Source: Adiantum capillus-veneris (Eukaryota; Streptophyta; Polypodiopsida; Polypodiales; Pteridaceae). Taken from it: DNA of 64,000 nt. The notes under the pieces are model-generated. The model saw only the letters and a list, made by a program, of their open reading frames with translations. It did no database searches and was not told the origin of the DNA. Position 1 is the stretch's first letter. The number at the start of each line of letters is the position of its first letter. The stretch covers positions 94,071,247 through 94,135,246 of the forward strand of contig CM043954.1 of the NCBI GenBank assembly GCA_014529385.2, written 5' to 3'. The translations under genes were made by a program, and so were the position numbers. Of the stretch, positions 1 through 11,942 are shown one piece after another.

Positions 1-41
<41 letters not shown>
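1..41. repeat. (CT)n microsatellite at window edge
   Basis: Perfect CT dinucleotide run that continues beyond the left edge. It ends just before the downstream end of the PPR relic. Confidence 0.95.
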
Positions 42-43
<2 letters not shown>

Positions 44-65
44 GTGTCGCTTGTTGCTACATTCA

Positions 66-430
66 CAAATCCTTGATCTTGCAAGCCCTCAACACTCCCA
101 CCAATACATGTCGACCAAGCATGATGTTTTCTTTCAACAACCATTGACTAAAAATATCATCGTGAATTCTCTTGGCCACATCAGCATCTTGGGCACCACC
201 CACAATCAGTGCATTCCACGAGACGACATCCCAAATAGGATTGCAAGTGTCCGTGATTTCAATTGGATAGATTCCCTCACTCTACATCTGCTTAAAATAG
301 CCAAGAGCTTCCTCACCCTAATGCCTTCAAGATGCAAGCATATGTGACTGTATATAGAGAGACATCTTTGCTTTGTATTGACCAAAAATAGCCCACAGCT
401 TCTTGGCCCTGACCAAGTTGGGCAAGGCAT
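66..430 (-). pseudogene. PPR (pentatricopeptide repeat) gene relic
   Basis: On the minus strand, reading from about 430 down, one frame gives a PPR helix pair of the kind GQGQEAVGYF...TVTYACILKAL. After a stop and a frame change a second motif follows (EEALGYFKQM, stop, SEGIYP). The hallmark DVVSWNALI follows at about 235-200, then an RIHDDIF...VLVGVLRACKI segment ending at a stop near 66. PPR proteins are organelle RNA-binding factors, and land plants carry hundreds of them. Here two stops and at least one frameshift fall within about 365 bases, with no start codon or organelle targeting region, so this is a dead fragment. The motif spelling is close to the PPR consensus, so the assignment is fairly safe although the piece is short. 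Confidence 0.72.
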
Positions 431-834
431 ACTTTCAATGTTTTCAGTGATGATGATTCATACTTACCTTAAATGCTATTTTGGTTTAGACGTATTAAAT
501 GGATATTTTTATTTCAACTTTCATTTCACTTCCTCATATGGCCTGACTTCTCTTGCTTCTATTCTTTTAGAATGCTAAAGTGAAGCTTCACCTTGCATAA
601 TTCTAGTATGTTCTATACATACTAGTAAAACGGTGCCTCCTTCTGAGGTGGTATGGCTCCTCTTATCCTTAAGTCTCATGCAAAACAGCCCATGCCGTTG
701 TAGGATGTCTACAATGCCAACCCTTGTGGGTGCAGTGTACACTTAGAGAATGCAAGCACAGACATAGATAGCACCACAGCAACGTGACAAAGAGAACATC
801 TGCAGAGACACACCCGCCTTTAATGTGTGCTACT
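431..834. other. Unassigned AT-rich stretch
   Basis: No credible ORF, repeat or RNA gene seen on either strand. It lies between the PPR relic and the first module of the composite CT repeat. Confidence 0.5.
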
Positions 835-2713
<1,879 letters not shown>

Positions 2714-2905
2714 ACCGAATTCCTCTGCTTCAAGAGTAAAAGAATGCCTATGAAATTGGCTATCCAAGGTAACTCCGGGTCTTTAACCAAGGTAACAATA
2801 GTGGTTTTTACTTAACAAAGGTAGCCTCAGTGCCTCCATGCAATCTGAGAACTTTGGAAGGCGTTTATAACCTACAGGAGCGTGCATGCACATCTTGTAA
2901 TTCCC

Positions 2906-2940
<35 letters not shown>

Positions 2941-3882
2941 CTTGCGTGCCATTCCTCCCTTTACACTGTTCGAGAAAAATCATTTTTCCAAAAATACTGA
3001 ATTCCTTTCCTTTCCTTGAATTTGCCAACACGAAATTTTAGAAATTAAGTTTATTTTGCGGGTGTTTACACTATATTTCTCTGTTTTTGGTAAGGAATTT
3101 CTTCTTTCCTCTTGATCTCAACCGGAAATTTTGAAATTGAAAACGGCACGATATTAAGCTGAGACACATTTTTCCCAAACACTATCCCTCTAGCTGCTGC
3201 TTCATGCAAGTGAACCCTAAGTAGATATTGAATCCAAGCTCACGTCCTTGATCACCCCCATTGAAGAAAAGAAATCACGTATGGACCATGGTTGTGAAAA
3301 TGAGTGGGAAATCGAGGCGCCCTGGCTCATGTCCTGTGCGTGAAGGTTGAAGCAAGAGAGAGAAATGGAACAGGCCCGTATTGAGTTAGAGACAACGCGG
3401 ATCGCCAAGTTGTGGCCAAGTCCGCCCTTGGGACTTGGAGAGTTGGGGACGGTTCATCGAGATCCACCCGGACCATTGCATTACTACTCCCTCCGCTCCA
3501 TATAGTTAGCCCCTAGCCTACCTCACGTGCATAGAGCCTGACAGCATCCTCCACTGCTCGCCCTCGAAACCACTCCGCCTCTGCACCGGCATTGCCCAGC
3601 TCTGCGTATGCTGTTTGTCGGCTACTCACAGGCACCCTATGATGTTGCTTCCACGTCCCCTTGCAGGCTATTTCTTTCAAGTTTTTACACTATTTTTATA
3701 TACAAAATTATCTTCAGAGAAATTTAATATCAAGACCAGGGGTATTTTGGGAATCTTGGTGGAAAATCTGAAGGGCAGTTTGGGAATTTATGACAAAATA
3801 TTGGGGATATTTTGGAAATTTTTGAAATTTGAGGGATATATTAGAGGGGTATTTTGGTAATTTCCCCAAAAACGAAAGGGTT

Positions 3883-3883
<1 letters not shown>
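2714..3883. other. Non-coding stretch with a (CA)n tract and imperfect repeats
   Basis: No gene recognised. It holds a (CA)n tract at about 2910-2938. At about 3735-3860 there is a series of degenerate repeats around a GGGTATTTTGG-like core. No open frame looks protein-like. Confidence 0.5.

Positions 3884-3926
<43 letters not shown>
3884..3926. repeat. (CT)n microsatellite
   Basis: Uninterrupted CT array of about 40 bases in non-coding sequence. Confidence 0.95.
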
Positions 3927-3929
<3 letters not shown>

Positions 3930-4238
3930 CCCTTCTCCTCGCCCCTCCTTCACAACCCATATTTGTTTCCCCAAGCTTTCCTTATCGACTGCGGTTGCAA
4001 TCTTTGTGGGCAAACGTTTGAAAGCTCCTCTCACTTCTTCACCATACAGTCATGTGTAGAATCAGCGAGCCTAGAGTCTCCCCCCATAGCTGCCACCCAT
4101 GTGTGGACGCACCCCGCTTGCATCCTAAAGAGGGCGAAGAGCGGGTGGTCCCTTCGCATTTCGGTGAGATGTTTGGCAAAGCAAGCAATGACACGCAGTG
4201 AGCCTCTTTTTATGCATTGGGTTGAAGCCTGAAGGGGT

Positions 4239-4240
<2 letters not shown>

Positions 4241-4291
<51 letters not shown>
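4241..4291. repeat. (CT)n microsatellite
   Basis: Uninterrupted CT array of about 50 bases. The sequence between 3927 and 4240 shows no recognisable gene. Confidence 0.95.
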
Positions 4292-4294
<3 letters not shown>

Positions 4295-4344
4295 CGAGTG
4301 CAGAGCTGCAGAGCTGCAGAGCACACACTCGGCTGGCCCTCGTT

Positions 4345-4498
4345 GTTTCCTGTGCAAGCCGCAGGGTGCGCCGGATCATGCTAAGCTCGCCATGTGGCAG
4401 GGGGGGGGAGCTAAAATCCCTCCCCTTTTCTTATAGTATAGATGTTTCCTGTGCAAACCGCAGGGTGCGTCGGATCATGCTAAGCTCGCCATGTGGCA

Positions 4499-4529
<31 letters not shown>

Positions 4530-4563
4530 GCTAAAATCCCTCCCCCTTTTCTTATAGTATAGA
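4345..4563 (+). repeat. 100-bp tandem duplication containing a G30 run
   Basis: Two head-to-tail copies, 4345-4443 and 4444-4563, share GTTTCCTGTGCAA, GGATCATGCTAAGCTCGCC and CTAAAATCCCTCCCC with about three substitutions. The copies differ mostly in the internal G run: 9 G in the first copy and 30 G (4501-4530) in the second. Confidence 0.9.
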
Positions 4564-4589
4564 TATAGATATATACATATACTAGTACG

Positions 4590-4598
4590 GCCGGACAT

Positions 4599-4629
<31 letters not shown>

Positions 4630-4764
4630 CACACATAATATAAATAAATAAATATATAACATATGTTAATGAGTTTTTTTTATTATATATGTAAATTTAT
4701 TTATTTATTTGTATACACACACGCGCGCACGCACACACATATATATAGTGTATGTGTGTGTGTA

Positions 4765-4803
<39 letters not shown>

Positions 4804-4845
4804 ATATAGTGTATGTGTGTGTATATATATGTATGTATGTGAGTA
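4590..4845. repeat. Mixed (CA)n/(TA)n/(TG)n microsatellite block
   Basis: CA, TA, CGCA and TG dinucleotide runs follow one another, changing from CA-type on the left to TG-type on the right, so the block is roughly self-complementary. From 4850 to 5430 no gene is recognised. Confidence 0.9.
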
Positions 4846-5432
4846 GCCCATGGTAAAGATAAGAAAAACCTGTGCAATGATGTCAAGACTTACTTCAAAT
4901 ATCCTACCTATTTTTGGTTTGCTTCTTTGCGAGGACACTTGGTTGCATAATAAAAGAGAAATTCTCGAACAATGCTTCATTTTATATAATTCTAGTTGAC
5001 CTCAACCTAATGATTTTATTTATTTTTTATTGTTTTAGAAAGCCATCGTGATCCTTTCACTTGTTTCTCACCAGAAAAGGGTTGTGAATTAAATTAAGTT
5101 TGAACAAGTTTTACATCAAAGGCCTACAAAAGAGTGTATAGATCCATACTAGAGTTGTGATGTTAAGAGGCCATACAACATCCAATTAAGACTGAATGCA
5201 TTCCAATAAGACACCATCTTTCAGCCATCCTCTTCAAGAATCTCCAAGTCCAACAAGGATGTCTTGCTTGAGATTGATACACACCCTACAGTGGACTTTG
5301 TCTAGCTTGATTACAAAGGCGATCAATAGTTTCCAGCAAGTCCCTTCTCTTCCTGAACAGTGTGCATTGGGTAAGCGTCATCTCCCGAGTCTGAAAGTGA
5401 ATATCATCCAAAAAAGTTATCAAAGGAGGAGC

Positions 5433-6670
5433 CTAACGAGCAAATTCATACAACCAGATATTTCTCTGCCACCAAATAAACCACATAAATTCAACTCTGA
5501 TGTGGTTTAAGACAATTGTGATCACCCTTGGTCTGTCTCCCTGTAGAAGGTGTTTCCAAGTGATAGTGGTGTTTATGTTTTGGATTACAAGGGCCAAGAA
5601 GGGATAGTTACAAGAACAATTGATGAATAAATGTGCCAGATCCTCAATTTCCTTATTGCATCTAGGATAGTACCCTGAACCAAGTCCTACTTGTAATAGT
5701 TTTTTGCATGTCCATATGCCTTTGTGAAGAATCAACCACAATAGGGCTAATTTCTTTGGGGAGGAAGCTTTATACTATATGGACTTGTACTTGAAGTTCC
5801 ATTGTCTCCTATCTAGAGTAAGATTCCATTTCAAATTAAGAAATACATTTTTTTCTTTTTTCTTTTTGGGGGGGGGGGGGGGGGGGATATCCGTGGCAGC
5901 TAGCTGGGGCTGGAGAGCTCGAGTCCCCCTTGCCAGAAAATAGCACTAAGAGTGAGCATGGGAGAGCAATTCAACATCCATAGCAAGCCTTCAGGAAACA
6001 TATACATCTTCTCCTTAGCAAGCTGATTTCCCAAGTTTTTAAACTGAGAGAAAGATCGAGGTCGTACAACCAATCTGAGTAAGGGGATCCCACATATTTT
6101 CCCATGTTCTAACACCTTTGTTATGTCTGTTCCATGCTGCCCAAAGCAATTTGAGCACGTCAGATCCTGAGGCTGTGGATTGGTGAGGGCAAGAAGAGAG
6201 TGACCTGGGGAATGTCTTTCCAACCTGTCGCTTGGATTATGTGGAATCTTGCTAGATTCTTGAATAGCAGGTGGGATCACTCTGCCTTGGGTTGTGTCAA
6301 GGGCCTTAGAGATGTGAGTGCCATTTTGTTAGCCAGTCTGAAGATATCTATGATGCCCAACCTACCTGTCTTTAGGTAGACAACATATTGACCACTTAAT
6401 AGCACTTCTGCTCCTTAATTAACAACCTAAAGCTTGAACAATTTAGGGTCTGTGTGGAACCATTGATTCGTGACCTTCTTGACTTTTGTCATCTATGATG
6501 ATGTTTAGAGGGTAATAATAAGAGGGGCGACTAGTATACATGGGCTTAGCCTTGAGCCTAGAGAAGTTGTTGATCAAAGGAGTGTTGATGTAGCATTTAT
6601 CAATCCGGGCTTTTCTTGCCAATTCACCTTGGCTATAATTTTGCCAAGTGAATTCACCTTCAACCCCTCT
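5433..6670 (-). pseudogene. L1-type LINE ORF2 relic
   Basis: Three minus-strand fragments lie in LINE order. At about 6670-6500 is an endonuclease-domain piece (FTWQNYS, KARIDKCYINTP) that lines up with the endonuclease of the fuller LINE at 61.2 kb. At 6280-5900 is a less conserved ORF2 segment. At 5741-5433 is the C-terminal zf-RVT region (WLILHKGIW, RCNKEIEDLAHLFINC, VEFMWFIWWQRN). The reverse transcriptase core between them is missing, so the copy carries a large internal deletion as well as stops and frameshifts. It is clearly older than the copy at 57.8-63.5 kb. A G20 run sits inside it at 5867-5886. Confidence 0.75.
5867..5886. repeat. G20 homopolymer
   Basis: Twenty consecutive G on the plus strand, preceded by a pyrimidine-rich stretch, inside the LINE relic. 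Confidence 0.9.
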
Positions 6671-6679
6671 ATATGTCCC

Positions 6680-7420
6680 AAAGTTGGAGCTCAGACTTCG
6701 AGCTGCTCCCAGCTGGTTTTCTCAGAAGCAGCAATACTGGTACCTTTTTGCATGAACCAGTCCTTATGGATTCCAGCATATATATATCCCCAAACATAAT
6801 ACATGGACCTGAGAACTACAAATTCTTCCTACAGATCTGTTTTGTCGGATTAGAAGTTGAACCATTTCAGATCTTTTGATACTTGATTGCAATCAACCTT
6901 CTCTGAAGGTTCTCACTAGAAGCTGGGTCAGAAATCCCCTTTATTAAAGTTCCAAGACAGCCATCTCATAATTAGTTTCTTGATTATGGAAGTCTTATTA
7001 GCAAAGGTTATGTTAAACAAGTATTATCACATTTCTAATCAATTTTCACTCCTTAATCTTTGTTCTAAAGGACTTTCATAAGACCAATAACTTGAAAAAG
7101 CTCCTATACTTCACATCCTTGAGGAAAACAAATTTACAAATGCGCAGTTAGCAGTGAAAACAATTTTTTTTGGAAAATAAAAGCTCCATACAGGAGTTGG
7201 CCAAATAGAATAAGGTTTTTTCCTTTGATGCATATTGAATATGACAGTTGCAAGGTTGAAAGAGGATGTAGGCACCATGCATTGATGGCCATCATTTTGA
7301 TTTTGCAGTTTGATGTAGAGGACAACAGTTGGATTACAGGTGATCAGAAATGTATAATGTGTGGGTGGAGTGTGATACATATGCATGTGTGCATGTCTGC
7401 TTGAATGTGACTCTACCCCT
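6680..7420. other. 3' flank of the chalcone synthase gene
   Basis: No further gene seen. This AT-rich stretch lies downstream of the CHS stop codon on the minus strand and should hold its 3' UTR and poly(A) site, but I cannot place the site with confidence. Confidence 0.45.
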
Positions 7421-9153
7421 TTAACTGCTCACATTGAGAGGCACACTTCTCAGTAGCACCGTCTCGCAAGTAAGACCCGGCCCAAACCCAAGCAGAAGTC
7501 CCCACTCATACCCCTCCCCCGATGTCGCATGCTTCTCCTCAACCGACTTCTTGCGCATGTGATCCATGATGAAGCTCACACAAGCACTTGACATGTTCCC
7601 AAACTCTGAAAGCACATGCCTACTTGGAAGCATCTTCTCTGGCTTCAACCCCAGCTTCTCCTCCACTTGATCCAATATGGCAGGACCACCAGGATGTGCA
7701 ATCCAGAACAAATCATTCAACGCTGGCCCCCCTTCCTCTCCAAAAGCTTGCTTGAATGCATCTCGCAAGACGGTACCAATGTTCTTTGAAATGATCCCTG
7801 GCACATCCTTCATCAAGTGGAAGGTTAGACCGACCTCTCGAAGATGGCCATCAATGGCACCATCACTATCAGGAAGAATGTTGGAAGCCACATAGTGCAC
7901 TTCAAACCAGGGTCTCTCCACCTCCGGGATGGGATCTGAGCCAATGATCATCGCCGCAGCTCCGTCACCGAACAATGCTTGGCCCACTAAGCTGTCAAGA
8001 TGCGTCTCGCTTGGCCCTCTGAAAGTGACAGCAGTGAGCTCACTGCAGACAACCAAAACTCTTGCTCCCTTGTTGTTCTCTGCAAGATCTTTTGCAATGC
8101 GCAGCACTGTGCCTCCCGCAAAGCATCCTTGCTGATACATCATGAGCCTTTTGACACTCGGGCGCAAGCCAAGAAGCTTAGTAAGAGCCCAGTCTGCCCC
8201 TGGCATGTCTACTCCACTTGTGGTGCAGAAGACAAGGTGGGTGACTTTAGACTTGGGCTGGCCCCACTCTTTGATTGCCTTGGTAGCAGCCTCCTTGCCC
8301 AGTTTGGGCACCTCAACCACCACCATGTCTTGTCGCACATCCAGCGACTTTTCCCAGTAAGCACACATGCTGGGGTTGGCTTTCAACAACTCCTCATTGA
8401 GATGCATGTACCTCTTGGTAATTCCAGACTTGTCACCTGTAACATTCAAGAAAGTATTCAAGTTTAGGGTTTAGGGTTATGAAAATGAAGGGTCGATGGT
8501 AGAGGAAGCGGCCATTGGTTGTCAGGGCAGGACTTTACACATGCAAAGTATGTGTGCACAACAGTTATGACAACATATAAGCCCCTTAATGATTCAAGCC
8601 CTCGCATTTACTACGTAATACACCATTAAATCTGACAAGATGCAAGACCTACAGCTAAATCACATGTGAGAACTCTACAGTCACATGAACTTAGACTACT
8701 TCTCTATGCTATCTTTTTCCAATGTCTGCTGAACATATTATCAAGCATGAATGAGATGGTGCGAGCAAAAGATCCGACTGTTCCACATCAACATGGGAAT
8801 TCTTGTACTACTAGTGCTTCACAAGACCAAGGGGGGTCGAATTACACATCCACAAATGCTAGAGGAAGCTGCACAAAGTAGAGCATTCACATGTGCGGCG
8901 AGCTATGGTGGGCACACGCATACACCGAAAGTGTAGAAGCAGGACTCAGGCAGAAAGATATAGGGAGCTACTTACACATGCGCTGGAACTTTTGCTTGAG
9001 GTCAGTCATGTGGTTGCTATTCGTGATGTTGAAGTAAAAATCGGGGTAGGAGCTTTGCTGGAAGACATTGGGTGGGTTGGCGGTTCCGATGGCCAGCACG
9101 GTGGCAGGCCCCTCTGCGCGCTCCATCTTACGGGGGCAGGCCTTGTTAGCCAT
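7421..9153 (-). CDS. CHS: Chalcone synthase (type III polyketide synthase), two exons
   Basis: Catalyses condensation of one p-coumaroyl-CoA with three malonyl-CoA to naringenin chalcone, the entry step of flavonoid biosynthesis, as a cytosolic homodimer. Exon 1 is 9153-8976 and exon 2 is 8436-7421, giving 397 aa, the normal family length. The 539-bp intron has a GTAAGT donor at 8975-8970 and an ACAG acceptor ending at 8437. It splits the Cys codon after its first base, at the intron position conserved in plant CHS genes. Visible hallmarks are the active-site Cys loop [14 protein letters not shown], the His loop [15 protein letters not shown], the Asn loop [10 protein letters not shown] and the C-terminal GFGPGL. 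Residues flanking the cyclisation pocket look CHS-like ([25 protein letters not shown]), which favours CHS over stilbene synthase or other relatives. The ATG at 9153 opens MANKACPRK, a normal N-terminus. No lesion is seen and the gene should be functional. Enzyme specificity is inferred from sequence only. Confidence 0.95.
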
Positions 9154-9182
9154 GATAATATGGTCTGTGTGTGTATGTTTCG

Positions 9183-9226
9183 GGCGCTCTCTCTATCTCT
9201 CTCTCTCTCTCTCACTCACTCACTCA
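9183..9226. repeat. CT-rich tract in the CHS 5' UTR or leader
   Basis: Interrupted (CT)n followed by CACTCACTCAC, starting about 30 bp upstream of the CHS start codon. Read with the gene it is a GA-rich leader between the predicted TATA box and the ATG. Confidence 0.8.
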
Positions 9227-9304
9227 CAGAACAAGATGGCCGACTGCGTGTCCTCTTCTTCCTCACTCTCAATTCTGAATACCTACAACTTGTCATGCCT
9301 CGTT

Positions 9305-9318
9305 CAATTTATATGCAA
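9305..9318 (-). promoter_or_regulatory. Candidate TATA box of the CHS gene
   Basis: On the minus strand the sequence reads TTGCATATAAATTG, a good plant TATA element about 155 bp upstream of the CHS ATG. That would imply transcription starting near 9280 and a 5' UTR of about 125 nt. This is based on sequence match only. Confidence 0.5.
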
Positions 9319-9339
9319 GTAATGCAAAGTGTGTGTGCG

Positions 9340-9341
<2 letters not shown>

Positions 9342-9372
<31 letters not shown>
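9342..9372. repeat. (GA)n tract just upstream of the candidate CHS TATA box
   Basis: About 31 bases of GA on the plus strand, which is CT on the CHS sense strand. It lies about 25-60 bp upstream of the TATA-like element. ACGT-core sequences (GTGCACGTAGG near 9419-9429 and TACGTGG near 9535-9541) lie further upstream and could be bZIP sites. Confidence 0.6.
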
Positions 9373-9374
<2 letters not shown>

Positions 9375-9607
9375 GTGTCGGGACTCGGGAGCCTCGTGTA
9401 TGTGTGTGAGCGCGCGCGTGCACGTAGGACACTGCTCCACATGAATGAAGCTGGTGCTCGGGACTCGGGAGTCGCGGACGACGCGCAGTCGTGGAGTTTC
9501 CCACTGAAGAGTTAATGCAATAGCCACGAGACATACGTGGACTCTTCGCGCCTTAATATCATGTCTTTTCATTGCCATCACCAAGGTCCAAAAGACTTCT
9601 CTCTTTA

Positions 9608-9886
9608 GAGCATGGTCACGCGAGGCTTAGTTTCAACTAAGTCTCGACCGTTTCTGACAGAGGCGCAGGAGAGTTCACCGCTTGCAGCACGTACAGAGAG
9701 GAAGAACCTTGCGTAGGTAGGAGAGAGAAGCTTAAGGTTGACCTGCTGTGGACGGGCATAGTTGTGTGACTATGCCTTTTTAGGCATAGTTAGTGTACAA
9801 TGCCGGTCGACGCCTGTGAAAAACTGCCTCACGTCAGAATTAGTCTGCTCAGATTATGGAAAACTAAGCCTCGCGTGACCATAGCC
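9608..9886. mobile_element. 279-bp MITE, PIF/Harbinger-like, upstream of CHS
   Basis: Terminal inverted repeats begin GAGCATGGTCACGCGAGGC at 9608 and end with the complement at 9886. About 24 of 26 positions match, including the inner TTAGTTT. The element is flanked by a direct TTA (9605-9607 and 9887-9889), the 3-bp target duplication typical of PIF/Harbinger elements. It is too short to encode a transposase. Internally there is a small palindrome built on GGCATAGT/ACTATGCC at about 9756-9790. It lies about 455 bp upstream of the CHS start codon. Confidence 0.85.
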
Positions 9887-9889
9887 TTA

Positions 9890-10125
9890 CTTGGTGAGCC
9901 AATTTCCAACGGCTCTTTTGTGAACGCAGAAGCCACCACGTGGCATTAAATTTAATTTTTTTTAAAACATCAGTGCCATGAAAAGCTCTAAATAAAAAAA
10001 AACTCCGCGCGAAAAGCTACCAAGAGAGTAAAATAAAAAAAGCAGTTCGATCTTCTCCACAAGCAGTTCGTAGGTTCCCCAAAAGCAGGTCGAAGCTTTG
10101 TCTGCAAGTTTGTCTCTGTCCACTC

Positions 10126-10183
<58 letters not shown>

Positions 10184-11586
10184 CTATGCCGCTAGTAGGC
10201 GATGATGGATTTCATTGCGCATGAGATTTAATGGAACCATCAAACACGGACTCTGCTATTGCCTTCTCATCCTCTTATCTATGGTGTTGGAAGTGGCAAC
10301 GCCCAGCTAGCTCAACTGGCACCTTATACCTGTTCACATGAAAGCGAAGAGCCATGAAGAAAAGCCTACCTTGCCGACATGACAAGAGCATTCTACAGTA
10401 ACATAGAGTTTGTAGGCCAAGCTCCTCCCTATTCATTCCAGTAGTACAAGGTCGACAATGTCATTGTTTGCCCCTTCGGCATATTGGAATCTGCCTTCTT
10501 TTGCAGTGGAGCATCAAAACCTATTAAGCCTACCTGCACCTTCCTCGCGTAGCGATCATAGAAGCTTTGCGTGCAACAAGACCTAGTGGCCAGCTGAACA
10601 ATATGTCCAGCTTCAACTACCTTACTCATCTCGTTTCTGCAAGCGCAACTAGTTATGGTCAGCATTATGCTGCTCCAAGTACAGCTCATGCAAATTCAAC
10701 AACCCGGTGCCCTCGACCATCCTTCAATGTTCATAGAAATGATATGCAGCATGTCTCCATGCCTAATTCTCAAGATTCACACCAATGCTTTTCCGTGTTG
10801 TTTACCCGTGCAGCAACAAGGCGGGCAGAATTAGAAAGGAGTATCAGAGACCTTTAAACCTTGGTTATATTTCACAGATATCAAGTTGGAGGGTACTTCA
10901 AATGTAATGGAAATGGCCTATGAACTTTGAGAATAGCAGAATTAAGAGAATTAGAGTGAGCATTTTTGTGAGACTACTTTGAGAACATAGAGAGTGAACT
11001 TAATCAGTAGTAGCAACATAACCATAATACTTAATTAACTTGGCATGAACAATACTTTTGCAAGAGAGAGAATTTAGAGAACTTGACAACACTTGAGGAC
11101 CAGATTTATGTGGAGCCGGCCTTCCCTTCAATAGGCTTTTGTATTATAGGTTCTCCCATCAAGAGAGACTTGGTACAATACAATCATTATGTTCCTTGTG
11201 ACCTAGGTGATGCAATGAAGATGGAAAGCTTCATGCATCACGAGTATAACATAGAATTTGTAGAAAACATTAACCATCCCTGGCCTTAGTCCCAAGGCCT
11301 CAAACACCTTCAAAGGTGGAGAGAGCTAGAGGGAAATGAGGGTAGGGAAGAGGAAGAAGAAACATTCATAGGAGAAAGAAATAGTTCCTCACTTATCATC
11401 ACTCTTCTTGCTTAGCATACATAATAGCATAGTAATGAAGATGGAGAAGATGGCAAGCATAAGCATTGGAACATGGCTCTTGGTTGGATTTGCATTCCAT
11501 AGCCAAGAGTGTTGGTGTAGGCTCTCAACTTCTGTACAAGCTTGGAAAAGGAGATGGAGCTCTTGCACTTTGCACCTCACACAATG
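9890..11586. other. Unassigned region with a (GA)n tract
   Basis: No recognisable gene. A (GA)n array lies at about 10130-10180. Short open frames at 10429-10857 (both strands) and 11083-11289 show no motif I can name and are probably chance. Confidence 0.4.
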
Positions 11587-11612
11587 AGTGTGTGTGTGTG
11601 TGTGTGTGTGTG

Positions 11613-11648
<36 letters not shown>
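11587..11648. repeat. (TG)n followed by a G34 run
   Basis: A TG dinucleotide run (11587-11613) passes directly into 34 consecutive G (11615-11648), the longest G homopolymer in the window. From 11649 to 11942 nothing is recognised. Confidence 0.9.
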
Positions 11649-11649
<1 letters not shown>

Positions 11650-11942
11650 ATACCCCCCAAGCTAGTCCCCCTCCTTGCTTTGGTCGACCCCCTCTTCTAG
11701 CACTAGCTTGCACCTGATTGGACCTACTTAAGCCTGGAAAATCACATGCTTAGTGCATATCAAGCAATAAGGGTAGCATTAGGACAAGTGTCCTTCTTAC
11801 CACTTTGAGAGAGAGGGCTTGAATAATTCTTTAAAAATTAATTAAATAAACTAATTTCTCATTTGACCCCTTGAGAGGCCAACCAATAGGCACTAGGCAC
11901 CTTAAGAGAGAAACATGGAGAGGAGCTTAACATGTGTCCTTG

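Noticed and set aside
7677..8467. Plus-strand open frames opposite chalcone synthase
   Set aside because: Shadow frames of the conserved CHS exon on the other strand. They have no homologous motif or plausible start context.
7421..9153. Stilbene synthase or other type III PKS instead of CHS
   Set aside because: Pocket residues and loops that can be read match CHS, and the intron position is that of CHS. Enzyme specificity is not proven by sequence, but nothing points elsewhere.
10429..10857. Overlapping frames on both strands (86 and 96 codons)
   Set aside because: I looked for PPR, transposase or retroelement motifs and found none convincing. Likely chance.
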